From positions 620,001-684,000 of the forward strand of contig JAIXMF010000002.1 in the NCBI GenBank assembly GCA_025201365.1: a DNA stretch of 64,000 nucleotides, written 5' to 3'. The DNA is from Syncephalis plumigaleata. Taxonomy: Eukaryota; Zoopagomycota; Zoopagomycetes; Zoopagales; Piptocephalidaceae. Shown one piece after another: positions 12,419-24,677 of this stretch; within the stretch, counting starts at the first letter, position 1; the number at the start of each line of letters is the position of its first letter. The notes beneath the pieces are model-generated. The model was given only the letters and a program-made list of their open reading frames with translations, made no database searches and was not told the origin of the DNA. The position numbers and the translations under genes were made by a program.

Positions 12419-12543
12419 CACGCCTCATTTTCATGCAAATAGCTATTTTTTATTCATTCTTTCTCCACTGCTCTTTCACGCTACACTACTGCCATTCTAT
12501 ACGAGCGCTTCACGATTTACATCAATAGACTTACTATTTCATT

Positions 12544-13581
12544 ATGCACCTCAATTTGTCCATTGCTACTGCTGCATTATTGCTGTTGGCCTCCACGACA
12601 TCAGCTGCAAGCTTGGGGAAACTTCTGCCTAAACTTGATTCTCGTAAGTTACCGTAGCATTAACATCACACTGTGATACTAACCAATTGCCATCATTAAT
12701 AGCACCAGTTCCTAATAATGACTATCCATCGAATAAGTGGGAATCGGCAGCAGGTTTTGATTACATAATCACAAGGAAGCTAGGAGCAATAGGAGATGTC
12801 GAGTATTTGGAAGGCCAGATAGCCCAAGGAAACATGATGGGCATTGTTAGATCAAATGTAAGACCAGCTACATTTACATGTGTATTGGTGAAAGAGAAAA
12901 TGACCACGCAAGTTCCTCGAATTTATCAGGTAATACAACCATTGCACTATGATGTTCCATGCTAACATACACATAATCATAGATTCTTGGTCATGAGCCT
13001 GAGCCAACTCCACAGAATCCTGCAGATCATGTCGCTCATAGGATAGGAGGGATGTGGCTTGCACCACAGAAGCACTGCTATGTTAGCACAAAAGTTTGCG
13101 CAAAATCATACGATAAATACTATGATGCAGTAAAAGATAATCAAGAGTTGAGCGATACTGAGTTGAAACGTATTGCTGAAGGACATATAGATCAGGTTAT
13201 ATCAGGTAAGGATACGATATTAACTTAATTGTAAAACAAAGACTAATGCTGTTACTTAGTCATCAAATACTTGAAGAGTAAGAAGCTAGCATATAACTTT
13301 AATAGAGAGAGTAAGTGCATAATAAATAAATATGAAGCAACTAACTAATACATTCAATAGATGTATGCTTTGATAACAATAATCAGTTGGTATTACTACG
13401 ACATGATCAGACAAAGATTGTATCAAAGGAAATCATGACACTTTCCGAATTGAATGTAATCAACAGAAACATTCAAAATATAATAAAGGGCTTGGTTCAC
13501 TTGAGTAGTAGGACCTATAATCCCAAAGCGAAGGACTATATTGAGCGTAAATACAAAGATGCCAAGTACCCATCATTATAG
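12544..13581 (+). CDS. Secreted protein of unknown family
   Basis: I do not recognise this family. The spliced protein starts with a clear signal peptide (MHLNLSIATAALLLLASTTS) cleaved near AAS. It is built from five exons joined in frame by short introns, each ending AATAG, CATAG or TTAG. The mature part has about four cysteines (in TCVL, HCYV, VCAK and NVCF), enough for two disulfides. It has a Tyr-rich middle (KSYDKYYDAVKDNQELSD) and a Lys-rich C terminus ending AKYPSL. No membrane segment follows the signal, so it is probably released. Its neighbour upstream is also secreted, which hints at an extracellular role such as substrate attack or host contact, but nothing in the sequence proves this. 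Confidence 0.72.
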
Positions 13582-14503
13582 GGAGACAAATCATCTCCTT
13601 TCGTTATATTCTAGCCTTACTTTGACCAGTAATCGAGCTATCCTCATAATCAAGCATCTATTTCAAATTGAGCATTTGACTGTATGGTTTATGCCATCAT
13701 GACTAGACCAACAAGAATGATAGCAATAAAGATGTGTTTCAATGAGCATTCGATAAGGTGCATATATTGCTAGTTATCACATAATGATTTACCATTGCGA
13801 TTGGATTGATATAAATGATACGTTGCTTGTCATAAGAGTGTTATGTTGCAAGTGGATTTCCACAAAACAACGACTGCGTTAATATTCACTAGATTGTAAA
13901 AAGATTATGCATGACGTGTAATCCAGTTGACAAAGCACAGTGCAGTAAAGGGGCAAACGACAGGTGAGATAAGGGGCAGGAAGAATGCACGAGAAGCAAG
14001 CATTCAGGAGAGATCAACTAGCACTACATTCTATGGTAATACTCGTACTAAACACTTGTTCATTAACTAATATTACAGGTCAATACACTATCAATACTAC
14101 CGCTGGTGTGTTCTGTATTGCTTCCATTCTAGTAATAATAATAAACAGAAGAAAAAAAGATAGAACAGAAATGGAGATCATGTAAACGTGCAATGCTACA
14201 CATGTAACATGCATGCATGCATGCACCATTCTCATCTTTTTTTACTATTCGCGCATGGCATGTACATCATGATTGCCTTTTTGTCAAAAGGTAGTCTTGT
14301 CATTCACTCACTCGCCTAGCATTATCATCACCATCACCATTATTGCACTAGCAATTGACAGCTCGTCTTATTTGTCCATTTTTTATCATTTCTTTATGTA
14401 GTAGGCCAAGCATATTTAACTTTCAGTTGAATTGATTGATATCAATTGATTGCTAATTCCTTTTGGCATAGCTTTCGTAACTCGTACATTCGATAGAAGA
14501 ACC
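13582..14503. other. Intergenic region
   Basis: About 920 bp with no supported gene. It contains a short ATGC tandem run near 14207-14224. A 66-aa open frame at 13985-14185 lacks support from splice context or composition. Confidence 0.5.
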
Positions 14504-15435
14504 ATGTATCGATCTAACCAAATGATTTCTACGGCATCATTTACAATGACCAATCATGCCGTTAACTGTTTAAAGCATGATGGTCGTGCAAACTTGGTAC
14601 GTGCGTCATGTTCATTATCGTAAATAATACACTAATAGAATGATTATACCGCTATGCCATTTGAATATATATATACCAATGTCAAATAGCACTGGTTAGC
14701 GTAAGTGCAAGTGATTTCATTCGTACATTTGAGCATAACTAACGAGTGACGATTGATATGTGTGTTTGTGTACGTAGACTGCTCAATATTGCTCTACTAC
14801 TTGTGGCAGCCTTGTGTTCCATTGCTGCTCTATTCCTTTACACGCGACAGAACGAGTTTCGTCGTCTTAGTTTGCCATTAATCGCGGACTACAAACTAGC
14901 AAGTGATGCATCAAATAATATTTCTGCTGTCTACAATAATGAAGAAGCAGAGAAAGAGGAAAAGAAATCGAAACGACATCATCGTTCTAGACTTGGTACA
15001 AATGGACTATCGCTGAATACCATTTGTCTTGCCCTTACCGGCAATCTAATTGTTATGGGCATTCGTCGTTATCAAACAGCCAGTGATGCAAGCCTACTGG
15101 AATACAGTGTACTATTTTCAATATTAGACATCTTACTTTTGGTGAGTTTCTCGATTGCTAGCTCGTCCTAGATTATTGACACGACGTTCTAGTTACCAGT
15201 GGTCATTGTAAGTTGGTGTACTCAATCATTCCACGACTGGACATCTTCCGACAAAAAGATCCTATTCTTACTAGGTTTGAGCTTTAAACTTTTCGCTTTA
15301 GCAACGATCGTCGAGTTCTTTTTCCAATTGAATAGTTGGAGTTTCGATCTTGCTAATGAGACCAGTCAGCATGTATTTATTCGTCTTTTGTCAACGGGTA
15401 TACTATTCTATAGTACTACTTCATTGACACATTGA
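14504..15435 (+). CDS. Multi-pass membrane protein of unknown family
   Basis: Unrecognised integral membrane protein. Exon 1 (MYRSNQMISTASFTMTNHAV to ANL) ends in phase 0 at a GTACGT donor. An 11-nt exon at 14690-14700 (coding HWL plus two bases) is flanked by AATAG and GTAAGT. It restores the frame into exon 3 at 14778 (LLNIALLLVAALCSIAALF). Hydrophobic segments follow at that point, at LSLNTICLALTGNLIVMGI, at EYSVLFSILDILLLLPVVIV, at ILFLLGLSFKLFALATIVEF and at FIRLLSTGILFYSTTSL. So there are about five passes. A charged loop with EEAEKEEKKSKRHHRSR separates the first two. The last intron opens with GTGAGT after DILLL. Location and function are unknown. Confidence 0.7.
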
Positions 15436-15651
15436 CACTTTTTGCTATTTATTCCAATAAACACAATCGATGAAACTACACGCACAATGTCCACATTATC
15501 ATTATCATCATTATCATTATTGACATGGTAATACAAGAATATACTGTCACGATTACTCTTAGATTGTACTATCTTATACGAAGATGAAGCATCAAGACAT
15601 AGTAGACGATTATCGCTAAATGTTAATATCGTGTGCATTTTATTAATAAAG

Positions 15652-17564
15652 TTATGCCTCTATTTTTGCACGCTTGACCATGTTCACATCAATCTGAGCT
15701 GCAGCTTCAATAGATTGACGTGCCATAGCCATAGCACCTTCCTTGGTATGATTACCTAGTCACAATTATAGTTCATATTAAACATTTAGCGCACTGATCA
15801 CGTCATCAAATCATCACACTTACCACCAATGAATCCACTATGATGGACAAAAACACAACCCTATACCAGTGTCAATGTCAATATCAACATATATATATAT
15901 ACTATTGCTACTTGTTTGTATGCTTACAGGAATACCAGATTTGCTGCTTAGTTCTTCATCACGGATACCACGCCAGCTAATTCATTATATATTACTATTG
16001 CTATTGCTATTATGATCGATCCTTGTCAATCACTTACTCTTCCGCCAATGGCAATCGAGACGCAAAGGAGTCAGGCGAAGTAGGAATGGCCTGTACTCGC
16101 CAGCATTTCTTTTCATCCTCGTACAACACGTATAATGGACGATTCGCCGTAGTATCAGTGATACCTTGCTCCTTTTCCAATTCAAATAGATGTTCCTAAT
16201 AGTATCAACAAAGTAAATCACTCGTATTCACTGATTACGGTAATCTTATACGATAAAGATGATACACGCACCTTCCATGGACAGAAATGTTCCAGACAAA
16301 GAATGGCACCAGAAGCATCCACCTCTAGTCGTTGTTCCATTGCTCTTTCAACGAGGGCACGTGCCGGTAGCCAGGCAAGTCCTAAATAGCGAACACGATC
16401 TAGGAATTCCTCGCCGGCCATCTCCATAGCCTTAAAGAATCGTGCCTATTCATATTATACTCGATAGTCAGCCAATGGATCAATAATAGCGTTTAATGGT
16501 AACTTGCATCTAGATCGTCATTCGATTGATTCCACCATGGATTAAGACGGCTTACACGCGATGCCAGATGAGTACGATCAACGTAGGCTGGCTCTACGTT
16601 TGCCGGATACTGCTGAATACCATTGTCAATGCCTAGCCATGTATTATTAGTTTATATGATTGTTATCGACACTAGGCTATTACCATCTAATGCCTCGATA
16701 AAGTCCTATTCAATATGTTTAGTATATATACATATACCTAAATAAATGTCATAATATCAAACATCACGTTACCTTGTATATCTTTTGATATAATAGTTCA
16801 ACTTTTTCATCCGATTCTTCCAGTTGCAACTGAAGGGCAATGACTTGTTTGCCGAAATGCCTAATTAACATCACAGGTAAGTTGATCGTAGTAATAGAAC
16901 ATAAGCGAATCACACCAACCACTTACTTGTAAACGAGACCGGCACTGCTAAGCTTAGTGCGAGTAGTATTGCTGAATGTCTCGGCAAAATCTCTCTATGA
17001 ATGAATTAACCATCTGCGCTGGCTGCTTATCCGCTCATTTGCCTATTTATTTACCTGATGATGATCGAAGCGACATTTCTCCGGAATATACTCGCCACCG
17101 ACATCCACTACTGCGTCGCACTGAGCTAGAATGCTAGCATCACGCGTTCTGCGTATTTCTACTCGAGTAGCAGCATTGATATCCAAGAAGTTAACATGAT
17201 AATATCACTTTTATCTTGTCTGTTTATTCTATACATGCCTGCATCTTTGAATTCCGGTGTTTGCCGTAGAATAAATAGCGCTAATGCCTCATCACTACAT
17301 GAAAACCAATCAATCAATCAATCAAGCTAGTTAGCACTACTACTATCCACGCTTTACTATCTATGCTCACCAGTGGAATGTACCGTCGTGTGTGCCAATG
17401 ATCTAGTTTAATCTCGTTAGTGCCTCAAGTCATTACGCTACCGATCACTGGCCTACTTTAGTCATAGTGGAGAAACTGGTTTGTTTAACTAGACGGGCTA
17501 TTGGACGACAGTATCTTGACTGAGAAATGAAGAGAGCGCGACGTGATAAGCGATATAATAGCAT
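15652..17564 (-). CDS. MYG1 exonuclease (mitochondrial/nuclear)
   Basis: MYG1-family 3'-5' RNA exonuclease of the DHH-like fold, which in animals processes RNA in nucleolus and mitochondria. The first exon is mitochondrial-presequence-like: [19 protein letters not shown], basic and rich in Arg and Ser. A short intron ending CTAG leads to [13 protein letters not shown]-type sequence, the metal-binding opening of the family. Later exons give AGLVYK-type sequence, [10 protein letters not shown]-like text, the block [20 protein letters not shown], and the C-terminal [20 protein letters not shown]. The gene has many introns. Its start lies 186 bp from the start of the divergent PPIL1 gene. Family identity is secure. 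Confidence 0.9.
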
Positions 17565-17750
17565 GAACGCAAAACGGAGTTTGCATTTTGTAGAATGGTC
17601 TTTTTTTTAATTTATTCCAGTTCGTGTGTCATTTATGAAGTAAACATTGATTTTCTGTGATAAATCAGCATATTTACTCTTACTCTCCTTCTCTTTTCTT
17701 TACTTGCCAAGTATCTGACAAATCTGCCTAGATATTATTTATTTACTATT
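17565..17750. promoter_or_regulatory. Short shared promoter of MYG1 and PPIL1
   Basis: The two start codons point away from each other with 186 bp between them. All 5' leaders and promoter elements of both genes must fit here. It contains T-rich and pyrimidine tracts; no TATA box is evident. Confidence 0.55.
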
Positions 17751-18236
17751 ATGAGTGAATCAGAGAAGCAGGTTCTACTTCACACGTCGTTGGGTGATAT
17801 CACCTTTGAGTTGTACTGGGATCACGCGCCGCGTACTTGTGAAAACTTTTATGAACTTGCCAAACGCGGCTACTACGATGGCGTTATCTTCCATCGTATT
17901 ATCGAGAATTTCATGATTCAGGGCGGTGATCCCACCGGTACTGGTCGGGGTGGCTCCTCTATTTACGGCGGCAAGTTCAAAGATGAAATTACATCGGAAC
18001 TAAAGCATACTGGTGCCGGCATTCTTAGTATGGCGAACGCCGGTCCCAACACCAATGGTAGTCAGTTTTTCATTACACTCGCCCCGACCGACTGGCTAGA
18101 CGGTAAGCATACGATATTCGGTCGTGTGATATCCGGCATGAGGGTGGTGCAACGACTAGGTGTAGTGGCAACCAATACGGAAAATCGTCCCTTGGAAGAT
18201 GTTAAAATTATTAAAGCGGAAGCACTTGGAATCTAG
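17751..18236 (+). CDS. Spliceosomal cyclophilin, peptidyl-prolyl isomerase (PPIL1/Cyp1)
   Basis: Single-domain cyclophilin of 161 aa in one uninterrupted exon, which is unusual among its intron-rich neighbours. The active site is intact: [36 protein letters not shown] and W-D-G-K-H-T in [17 protein letters not shown]. The short N terminus ([20 protein letters not shown]) and the lack of a signal peptide match the PPIL1 group, which sits in the activated spliceosome through SNW1/Skip. Other small cyclophilins cannot be fully excluded, but the [11 protein letters not shown] block fits PPIL1 best. Confidence 0.93.
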   Translation: MSESEKQVLLHTSLGDITFELYWDHAPRTCENFYELAKRGYYDGVIFHRIIENFMIQGGDPTGTGRGGSSIYGGKFKDEITSELKHTGAGILSMANAGPNTNGSQFFITLAPTDWLDGKHTIFGRVISGMRVVQRLGVVATNTENRPLEDVKIIKAEALGI

Positions 18237-18463
18237 GCATAGTCTCCTCTCCTCCACGATAATACTATGTTACTTTGTACAAAATAAAGTATGCTATCAT
18301 GATTTGCAGCGTGTATCGTCTCGGTTCATAACGGTATAACTCATACTAGCCAGCATCAGAGTATATCCTGAATACAACAAGCGAGACTACATAATAATAA
18401 AGTGTGCATTCACGTACCGTCATCGACAATGCTTTATTACATACTCAATATTGACGTTGTTTA

Positions 18464-21400
18464 TTATGCTGTGTTTCTATGCGTTTTCGTGTTGTTATTA
18501 TTAGTAGTAGTAGCAGTCTTTGACATATGATATATTTGGTGTATATAATGATCGCGAAGCATCGAGTCAACGCGCACTAGTCCGGATGCACCACCGCTGG
18601 CTATCCAATGCGATGCCGAACCTGGATTCTGATTCCATCGTGCCTATAACCGAGCAATCAACAATAGTTAGTTTAGTGTTTATGGCAGGAAATCAAGCTG
18701 AACATACCCGCTGCAAGGACATTTTCTTGTGGAAATCAAGTAGCATCCAAGAGCCTTTTTCTTTTCGCATTTCCTTTCATCGCCAGTAAGATAACAATAT
18801 CAACATGAATGTTAAACGACTACACCTACCTCGATAAATGGTTTATCGTTAAATACGTACACGTTGCTAGTTTCATCGTAGCTCAATCTATACACCGTAT
18901 ACTGGGCAATACGCTATATCATAGTATGAGCACTACTGAATGATTTCTAATCTAGAATTACACTTACTGGCATTTCATCTGGATTTCTAAATGGATTATT
19001 CACTTGTAATGTACCATCAGCGCCCACACTAGCCGCGTATGGATGTCGATCTGATACACCTATGTCCTATAGATGAAGCATTGTCAAATAGATGATTCTC
19101 CCGCATAATCCGTATGCTTACCCAAGCGACAGAGTTGTGCGACATGATATACTGCCAATACGGGCCGAATATTTGTGTATTTCTAACCATATACTCCTGA
19201 TCGGCGTATAATACCACAGAGGCACCGGGTGGCCATACTCCGCATACCAGCATGGCTAGCAAACGAATCGTGTTTATGCATTAGTATCTTGTATTCATTC
19301 AATGAATTTGTACATCAATACTTACCTCGATTCCGTTGCAGACAGTAGGGTTGCCATGGATAGCGACGATCGTTAATGTTGATGCGGCCATCGTAGCCAA
19401 CCGTAATAAATTGTTGATAAGCATCCATGTCGATTTGTGTCATTACACTCTGTCGCATATCACGTACACTTTCTACATGTTTACTAGCATTCTTTTTAGA
19501 TGTTGAATTTGAATAAACATCTTGAGCACTGGTCATAATATCAGATAGAATGGGGCGACGCCACTCCAACGAACGTATTAGACAGCCATGTGATACAAAT
19601 CGAATTAATGGCACGCCTAGTTTAAACATCATTTAGCCACTTTGCTCATTTGTCTATATACATATATACATGTATATATATAGCTTACCAGCTGTTTCTA
19701 AGACCTCCTCATCTTCATCAGGACTAGTCGTTTGACTAATAATCTCATTCAGATCCCATAGTACAACGGTACCTAATCATTTGTTGCAGTAATGTTTAAT
19801 ACCAGCAACACTAGTGTATAATGACGATCAGCGTATTGCTTACCATCGGTACATGCGCTAGCCAGTCGACCATCATTGTCCCAACGAGCAACTATATAGC
19901 ATGCATTTGAAAGTGACACATCCAATAGTGTGGTAACTATCTCGACTAGTAATCATTTCATATCGTGTCATTAGCTTTCATATTCATAAGTTATTACTTT
20001 GCTCGTTTGTTCACCTACAATGTACAGGCTGACTATCCGGTGTATTGTGTTGATCCCTTAACTGTTTGATATTCGGTACGACAACAACTCTTAAATGTCC
20101 GTCACCGCAACATAATGCTAATATTCCCTGACGTCCATGATTACTATCCGATTCCTATGACTCGACATTAGCTTACATGTATATATGTGTGCGTGTGTTA
20201 ATTAACCCATCATTACCTCTGCTATTGTTGTTGCTGCTTCAATGTCACTTGATCCCGGGCACCATGCCATATCCCAGATGGTTCCCCATTTATGAAGCAT
20301 TATTGCATCCAACATTGGTGCCACCTTATTCGCATCTACCTCGCCATCATCAACGGGTATCCGCCAGAATTGTAGTTGATTCCAATCCGTATTAGATTCA
20401 GGCAGACCGATGGCGCGTGGTATGACATCAGTAGCCGGTAGACCGGCGATGGCCAAGTATTGCCACGCTTCAATGGTATGACGAGGACACCATTCCATCG
20501 CCCATACGTTGATGCCAGTATTAATGATGAAACCTGTGATATCAGCTATTATACGATTATCCTATTAGTTTCGAACATGTATACAACTATGCTACATACG
20601 AATCTTTGTATTGCCATGAAGAGCAATCGATTTCACTGTTTCTACATCTTGTGCGAATGCTATATTGATAGGTAATTCTGCTGTTATGCTGTTGATACAA
20701 TTTGTTTGTTATAAAGGCAAAATAGTATTACGTCGTTAATCCATCACTTACTCTTCCGGTATAGTCTCTATAATTTGATACATTGCGGGTGTGGCTACCA
20801 CTCTTTCAAATGGATCCGGTCGTACTAATGGCAATAAATGTACGGGAATAGCATTGTAATACACGGTAGAACTGCAGAAAAGACCGGCATGTCGTCGAAG
20901 AGCCATGGTACATCGACGATTTAGTTTCCTGCCTAGAATCGAGTCGAATAGTCCCTCTTCGTGTTTGTTTATTTTACCAGTGGGTCGTTTCTGTTTAGTG
21001 GCAGCGCCTGATGTGCCACTATTGTAGACCAGTTGATTGAGTTGTGTATCGTAAGTTGTCGCAGTAGGAAATGATAGTTTCTTCCATTCGGCGTTAGCAT
21101 ACTTTGATTTAGAAATTTGACTTTTAGATTTCACGTCGAGTTTTATCAAACCGGTGAATTTACGCCCACCAGATGAGCGAGTCTTCTTATTTAGCTTCTT
21201 GCTACTGCTACTTGATGATACTGGTCTATTCGATTTACGTTGCACTTCTTCGTAGGTGTCCTCCTCCTCCTCCTCTTCCTCTTCTTCTTCTTGATTGTCA
21301 TCCTCAATATCTTCCTCTTCCTCCTCATTACTTTCCGCTTTATATTCATCCTCAGTATCATTCTCCTCTTCTATCTCCAATGTCATCGATTGTCGTTTCT

Positions 21401-22253
21401 TATTTCCTAGAATACTGGCTAGTCGTTTTCGCTTTCCCGTTATTACCGGTGATGTCTCCTTCGGTTCCGTCATACTACTGGCGTGCTCGTTCTTTCCATT
21501 AATCCTAACCGATCGAGAAGGAGTGCCAATAACGCGAATCTCATTAACCGGTGCCACTTCCTCGAATATACCATCTACCAGTACTGCAGTACCCGCTTGC
21601 AACATATGAGCATGCCTATACAATGCCTCCTTTATCTGTTCACGGTATCGACGTATCGCTACCTGTTTCTTCGATGGTGTCCCCGGTGGACGACCACGTC
21701 GAGCACATCGCACACCGAATGGTAGATCGGGTACTTTGCCGTCGACCACCTCTTTGGCAAGAGCCGTCAAGTCGAGAGCAGCAATAATGGCTTCATCGGC
21801 AGGTGATATAGTGTCGGCATAACGCGTAGATGTTTGCTGCACGTCTACTTTATCATCTGCATCATTATCCGTCTTCAATACTGATATGGGCGATTTCTGT
21901 ATTCGTTGACTTCGTCGGGATGGCGTCGATGGTACTTCATCATTATAAACCTCTTGCTCACTAGTATCCAGCCGGTGACGTTTGCTCGCCCTCCTCTTGG
22001 TTGGTGTTTCACTATTCGTATCGGTATCGCGTATGTCGGGTGTATCTGTTTCCTTACGAGTTAAGAACGAGAATATCGATGTTTGTCGCGTGGTTCGTTT
22101 CTGAGGTGTCGTCATTGGGCTCCTACTAACATTGCTACTATCATTACTCGACATAGTAGCGGTTGAAGACTTTGAATCCGTAGAATGAGAGGTATTCAAC
22201 TCGACATCATTATTGTCCTGAGCTCGAGTTTGCCGTCGTGTCAGTCGTGACAT
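18464..22253 (-). CDS. TFIIIC WD40 subunit (Sfc6/Tfc6/GTF3C2-like)
   Basis: Probable subunit of TFIIIC, the factor that binds the B box of tRNA genes and recruits TFIIIB and RNA polymerase III. The long first coding exon (501 aa from MSRLTRRQTRAQDNN) is disordered and charged. It has an AT-hook (RRGRPPGTPSKK) near residue 190 and a Glu run near 320. Later exons form a WD40 region: MEWCPRHTIEAWQYLAIAGL, HKWGTIWDMAWCPG, IRSLEWRRPIL and VGYDGRININDRRYPW. The last exon reads ARWNQNPGSASHWIASGGAS, the closing blade usual in this family, and stops at 18464. Splicing of the last intron (GTAGGT to TTATAG) keeps the frame. Identification is by architecture, so moderately sure. Confidence 0.68.
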
Positions 22254-22444
22254 TGCCTCGATTAGCTTATACTAAGCGTATTACTACTGCCAGTCAGTCA
22301 ATCGACGTCACTTTAGATATTCGGTGCAAGTTCAAAACCAAGAAAGCATAAATTTAAAGAAAAAGAAAAATAAATAAAACAAATAAATAAAAATATCGAA
22401 TAGTTGATTAATTTTTATTATTGTACAATCGTCTGCCTAAGTAT

Positions 22445-23667
22445 TTATTGCTGATAAAGATGCCATCGCCAGAGTGCCATTACTAGTGCGGTTGTTTCTC
22501 CGGAATATAGTACTGCTAGGTTTAGTGTATGTTGACTAGACTTTCGTAACCCTAATGCTGCTCGCACCATTCTAATATCTTGCGCATTTAGCATTCTACC
22601 TAAATTGAAAACTGGACAATGTTCCGTTACATCAATGTTATCTTGTTCTTTCGTTAATTCCAATGGTTCAGGTGGAATAACCAGGTAGGCTGAATGGTTT
22701 GACGGTGTTGTCGCACTCCATGGCATATCGATTGTATCGAATAAAGCATCTGGCATTGGCTTGAAAAGACACGGATTAGGCTGGTTTACCACTGATTTCC
22801 CTGTTTTAATCAATGCTGGCCCATCTTGTTCTTGTTCTCGTTCTTGTTCTTCTTGATTAGTTGGTTTATTAACTAGTTTCTGAAGACGCAACTGCTTAAT
22901 AATACATGCTTGAATGCAACGTCTCAATTCCAATGCGATATCATGAGCTAGTAATGAATCGATAAAATCGGCCATGTCAGGACGAATGAATCCATTACCG
23001 GTAATACGCGCTTGAACATCTTTATCGTAGTAATGATTAATGCTCCTACCTATTCTGTTGGTTGCGTATATTAATGTAGCTTACATTTCTCATTTAGCAT
23101 GTTCATAACTGTACGGCGGGCTGATACCCAATGACCAATACCACCACGTCGTGGTTGTCCACCTATACCATCGGGTACTAGCCAGGTTTGATCCCTGTCA
23201 TTATCTCTAACATGAATAAAGCGTATCATAAATCCTAATAGTGTATAACAATCATATGTTAGCAACAATAGCGGTTACTACTTTTTCTAGTTAAATTACC
23301 ACTTGGTTGTATTCGTCGTGAAAACATACACAATCGCAACGGTGATTTAAGTAAGGATACTTGAATAGTAGTTAGACTCGGTTGATAGATAGCATATTGA
23401 TTTGTGAATTAGCTCACCAAGTGGATCCACCGCTATTTGTTGTTCGGTCGTTGTAAGCGACGACGGTGATTTCGGCGGTAATAGCTGCGCTCGCGTGTAT
23501 TTATAACTACGCTTGCGATAAAAGTTGCCTGACTTGTATCGACATTGCATATGACTACTGTTCATAAATGACCACGGCGACATTCCATATGCACTCATTC
23601 TATTACCGATAACCGGTGAACGCCAAAGAGCAATCATTGTTGCTCTACACCGGCCGAATAAATTCAT
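22445..23667 (-). CDS. Unknown, probably mitochondrial protein
   Basis: I cannot name the family. The N terminus (MNLFGRCRATMIALWRSPVI) is hydrophobic and basic with no acidic residue for over 60 positions, as in mitochondrial presequences. The next exons read SPLRLCMFSRRIQPS, then the striking block RDQTWLVPDGIGGQPRRGG with GIGHWVSARRTVMNML, which looks conserved. After two more introns comes ARITGNGFIRPDMADFIDSL and a charged helical region. The C terminus ends with a hydrophobic stretch (NLAVLYSGETTALVMALW). Introns are short with GTAAGC or GTAATT donors. The gene is followed closely by a methyltransferase on the same strand. A mitochondrial assembly or translation factor is possible but only a guess. 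Confidence 0.7.
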
Positions 23668-23747
23668 AAGGAGAAGAAGGAAAATAAAAATTAAAAATAT
23701 TCGCGCAAGGCTAGTGTATTAACATTTAATGTTTTTATTAGGTAGAT

Positions 23748-24491
23748 CTATAATGCTAATTTACGATGTACATAGATGTAATGATGTATAACGGGACGTG
23801 CCACATAACTATCACTCGCTGATGTCGATGCTTGGAATGGCGCTTCAATGGTGCGTACCGGATCACTTTGCCATCGCCAGCCTGTCGAGTTATCGCTTGG
23901 TTGTTGCAAGGGAGTCGATTGAAATACAGGTCGATGCGACGAACAAGAGATAACTACCCAGCGACCACCTATGGATAGCACACGACCAGCTTCCTCGGCC
24001 ATTTGAGCGTAGGCAGTACCTGTAATAGGATGTGCATTCCCTGCACCATCATAAATACTAGTCTCGGTGTCGGTGTCACCGCAAGCGATGGCGTCCATTA
24101 CCGCTTTGTCCAGTATGACATCCACCGAGTTGTCTGGAATGATACCACGCATATCAGTGACATCCGATTGATACCATTGCAGGCGTGCGTTAAGTTCGGA
24201 TGGCAGTTGCGTTTGCGAGTATGTCCTGCCACGCTCAATGACGATACTCGATAAATCCGTGTTAATCACCTGGGCACATCCATATCGTGCCATAGCCACA
24301 CCTAGTTGCGAACTACCACATCCTACGTGTAAGACACGATCCTTTGCAGATATAATTGCACTATTGCTCGGTTCGAACAAGAGTGGCTTCAGTTGTTCAA
24401 AGTCGAATAGCCATTCAAATTGGGTCTCCTCACGAAATCGCTCATTCCAATAGTCGGAAGAGTCGTAAGACACGGTTGGCAATGAGGACAT
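23748..24491 (-). CDS. EEF1AKMT4/METTL13-type lysine methyltransferase
   Basis: SAM-dependent seven-beta-strand methyltransferase, likely acting on a lysine of elongation factor 1A. It is a single exon of 247 aa from MSSLPTVSYDSSDYWNERF. The YWNERF and EWLFDFEQLKPLL opening, motif I VLHVGCGSSQLGVAMA, motif II INTDLSSIVIERG and the post-II segment VDVILDKAVMDAIACG match the EEF1AKMT4 family. An upstream in-frame ATG at 24518 would add nine residues (MFFSLISYN); the start at 24491 fits the family better. The substrate is inferred. Confidence 0.85.
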   Translation of the reverse strand: MSSLPTVSYDSSDYWNERFREETQFEWLFDFEQLKPLLFEPSNSAIISAKDRVLHVGCGSSQLGVAMARYGCAQVINTDLSSIVIERGRTYSQTQLPSELNARLQWYQSDVTDMRGIIPDNSVDVILDKAVMDAIACGDTDTETSIYDGAGNAHPITGTAYAQMAEEAGRVLSIGGRWVVISCSSHRPVFQSTPLQQPSDNSTGWRWQSDPVRTIEAPFQASTSASDSYVARPVIHHYIYVHRKLAL

Positions 24492-24677
24492 ATTGTACGA
24501 AATAAGGCTAAAAAACAAAGAAGCAAAAAAAGATGAAATAATGAAGGGGAATAAAAGACAGTAATAATATGCATAACTCTATGTTGTTTTATTAAGGACT
24601 GTATAGCAAGTATTCCAGCATAACAATACAACATTGCCATAGGTAGATTGGAATTGCATTCAATAGCTCTATTTCTT

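Noticed and set aside
13985-14185. 66-codon frame in the spacer before the membrane-protein gene
   Set aside because: Short, with no domain, signal peptide or splice partner.
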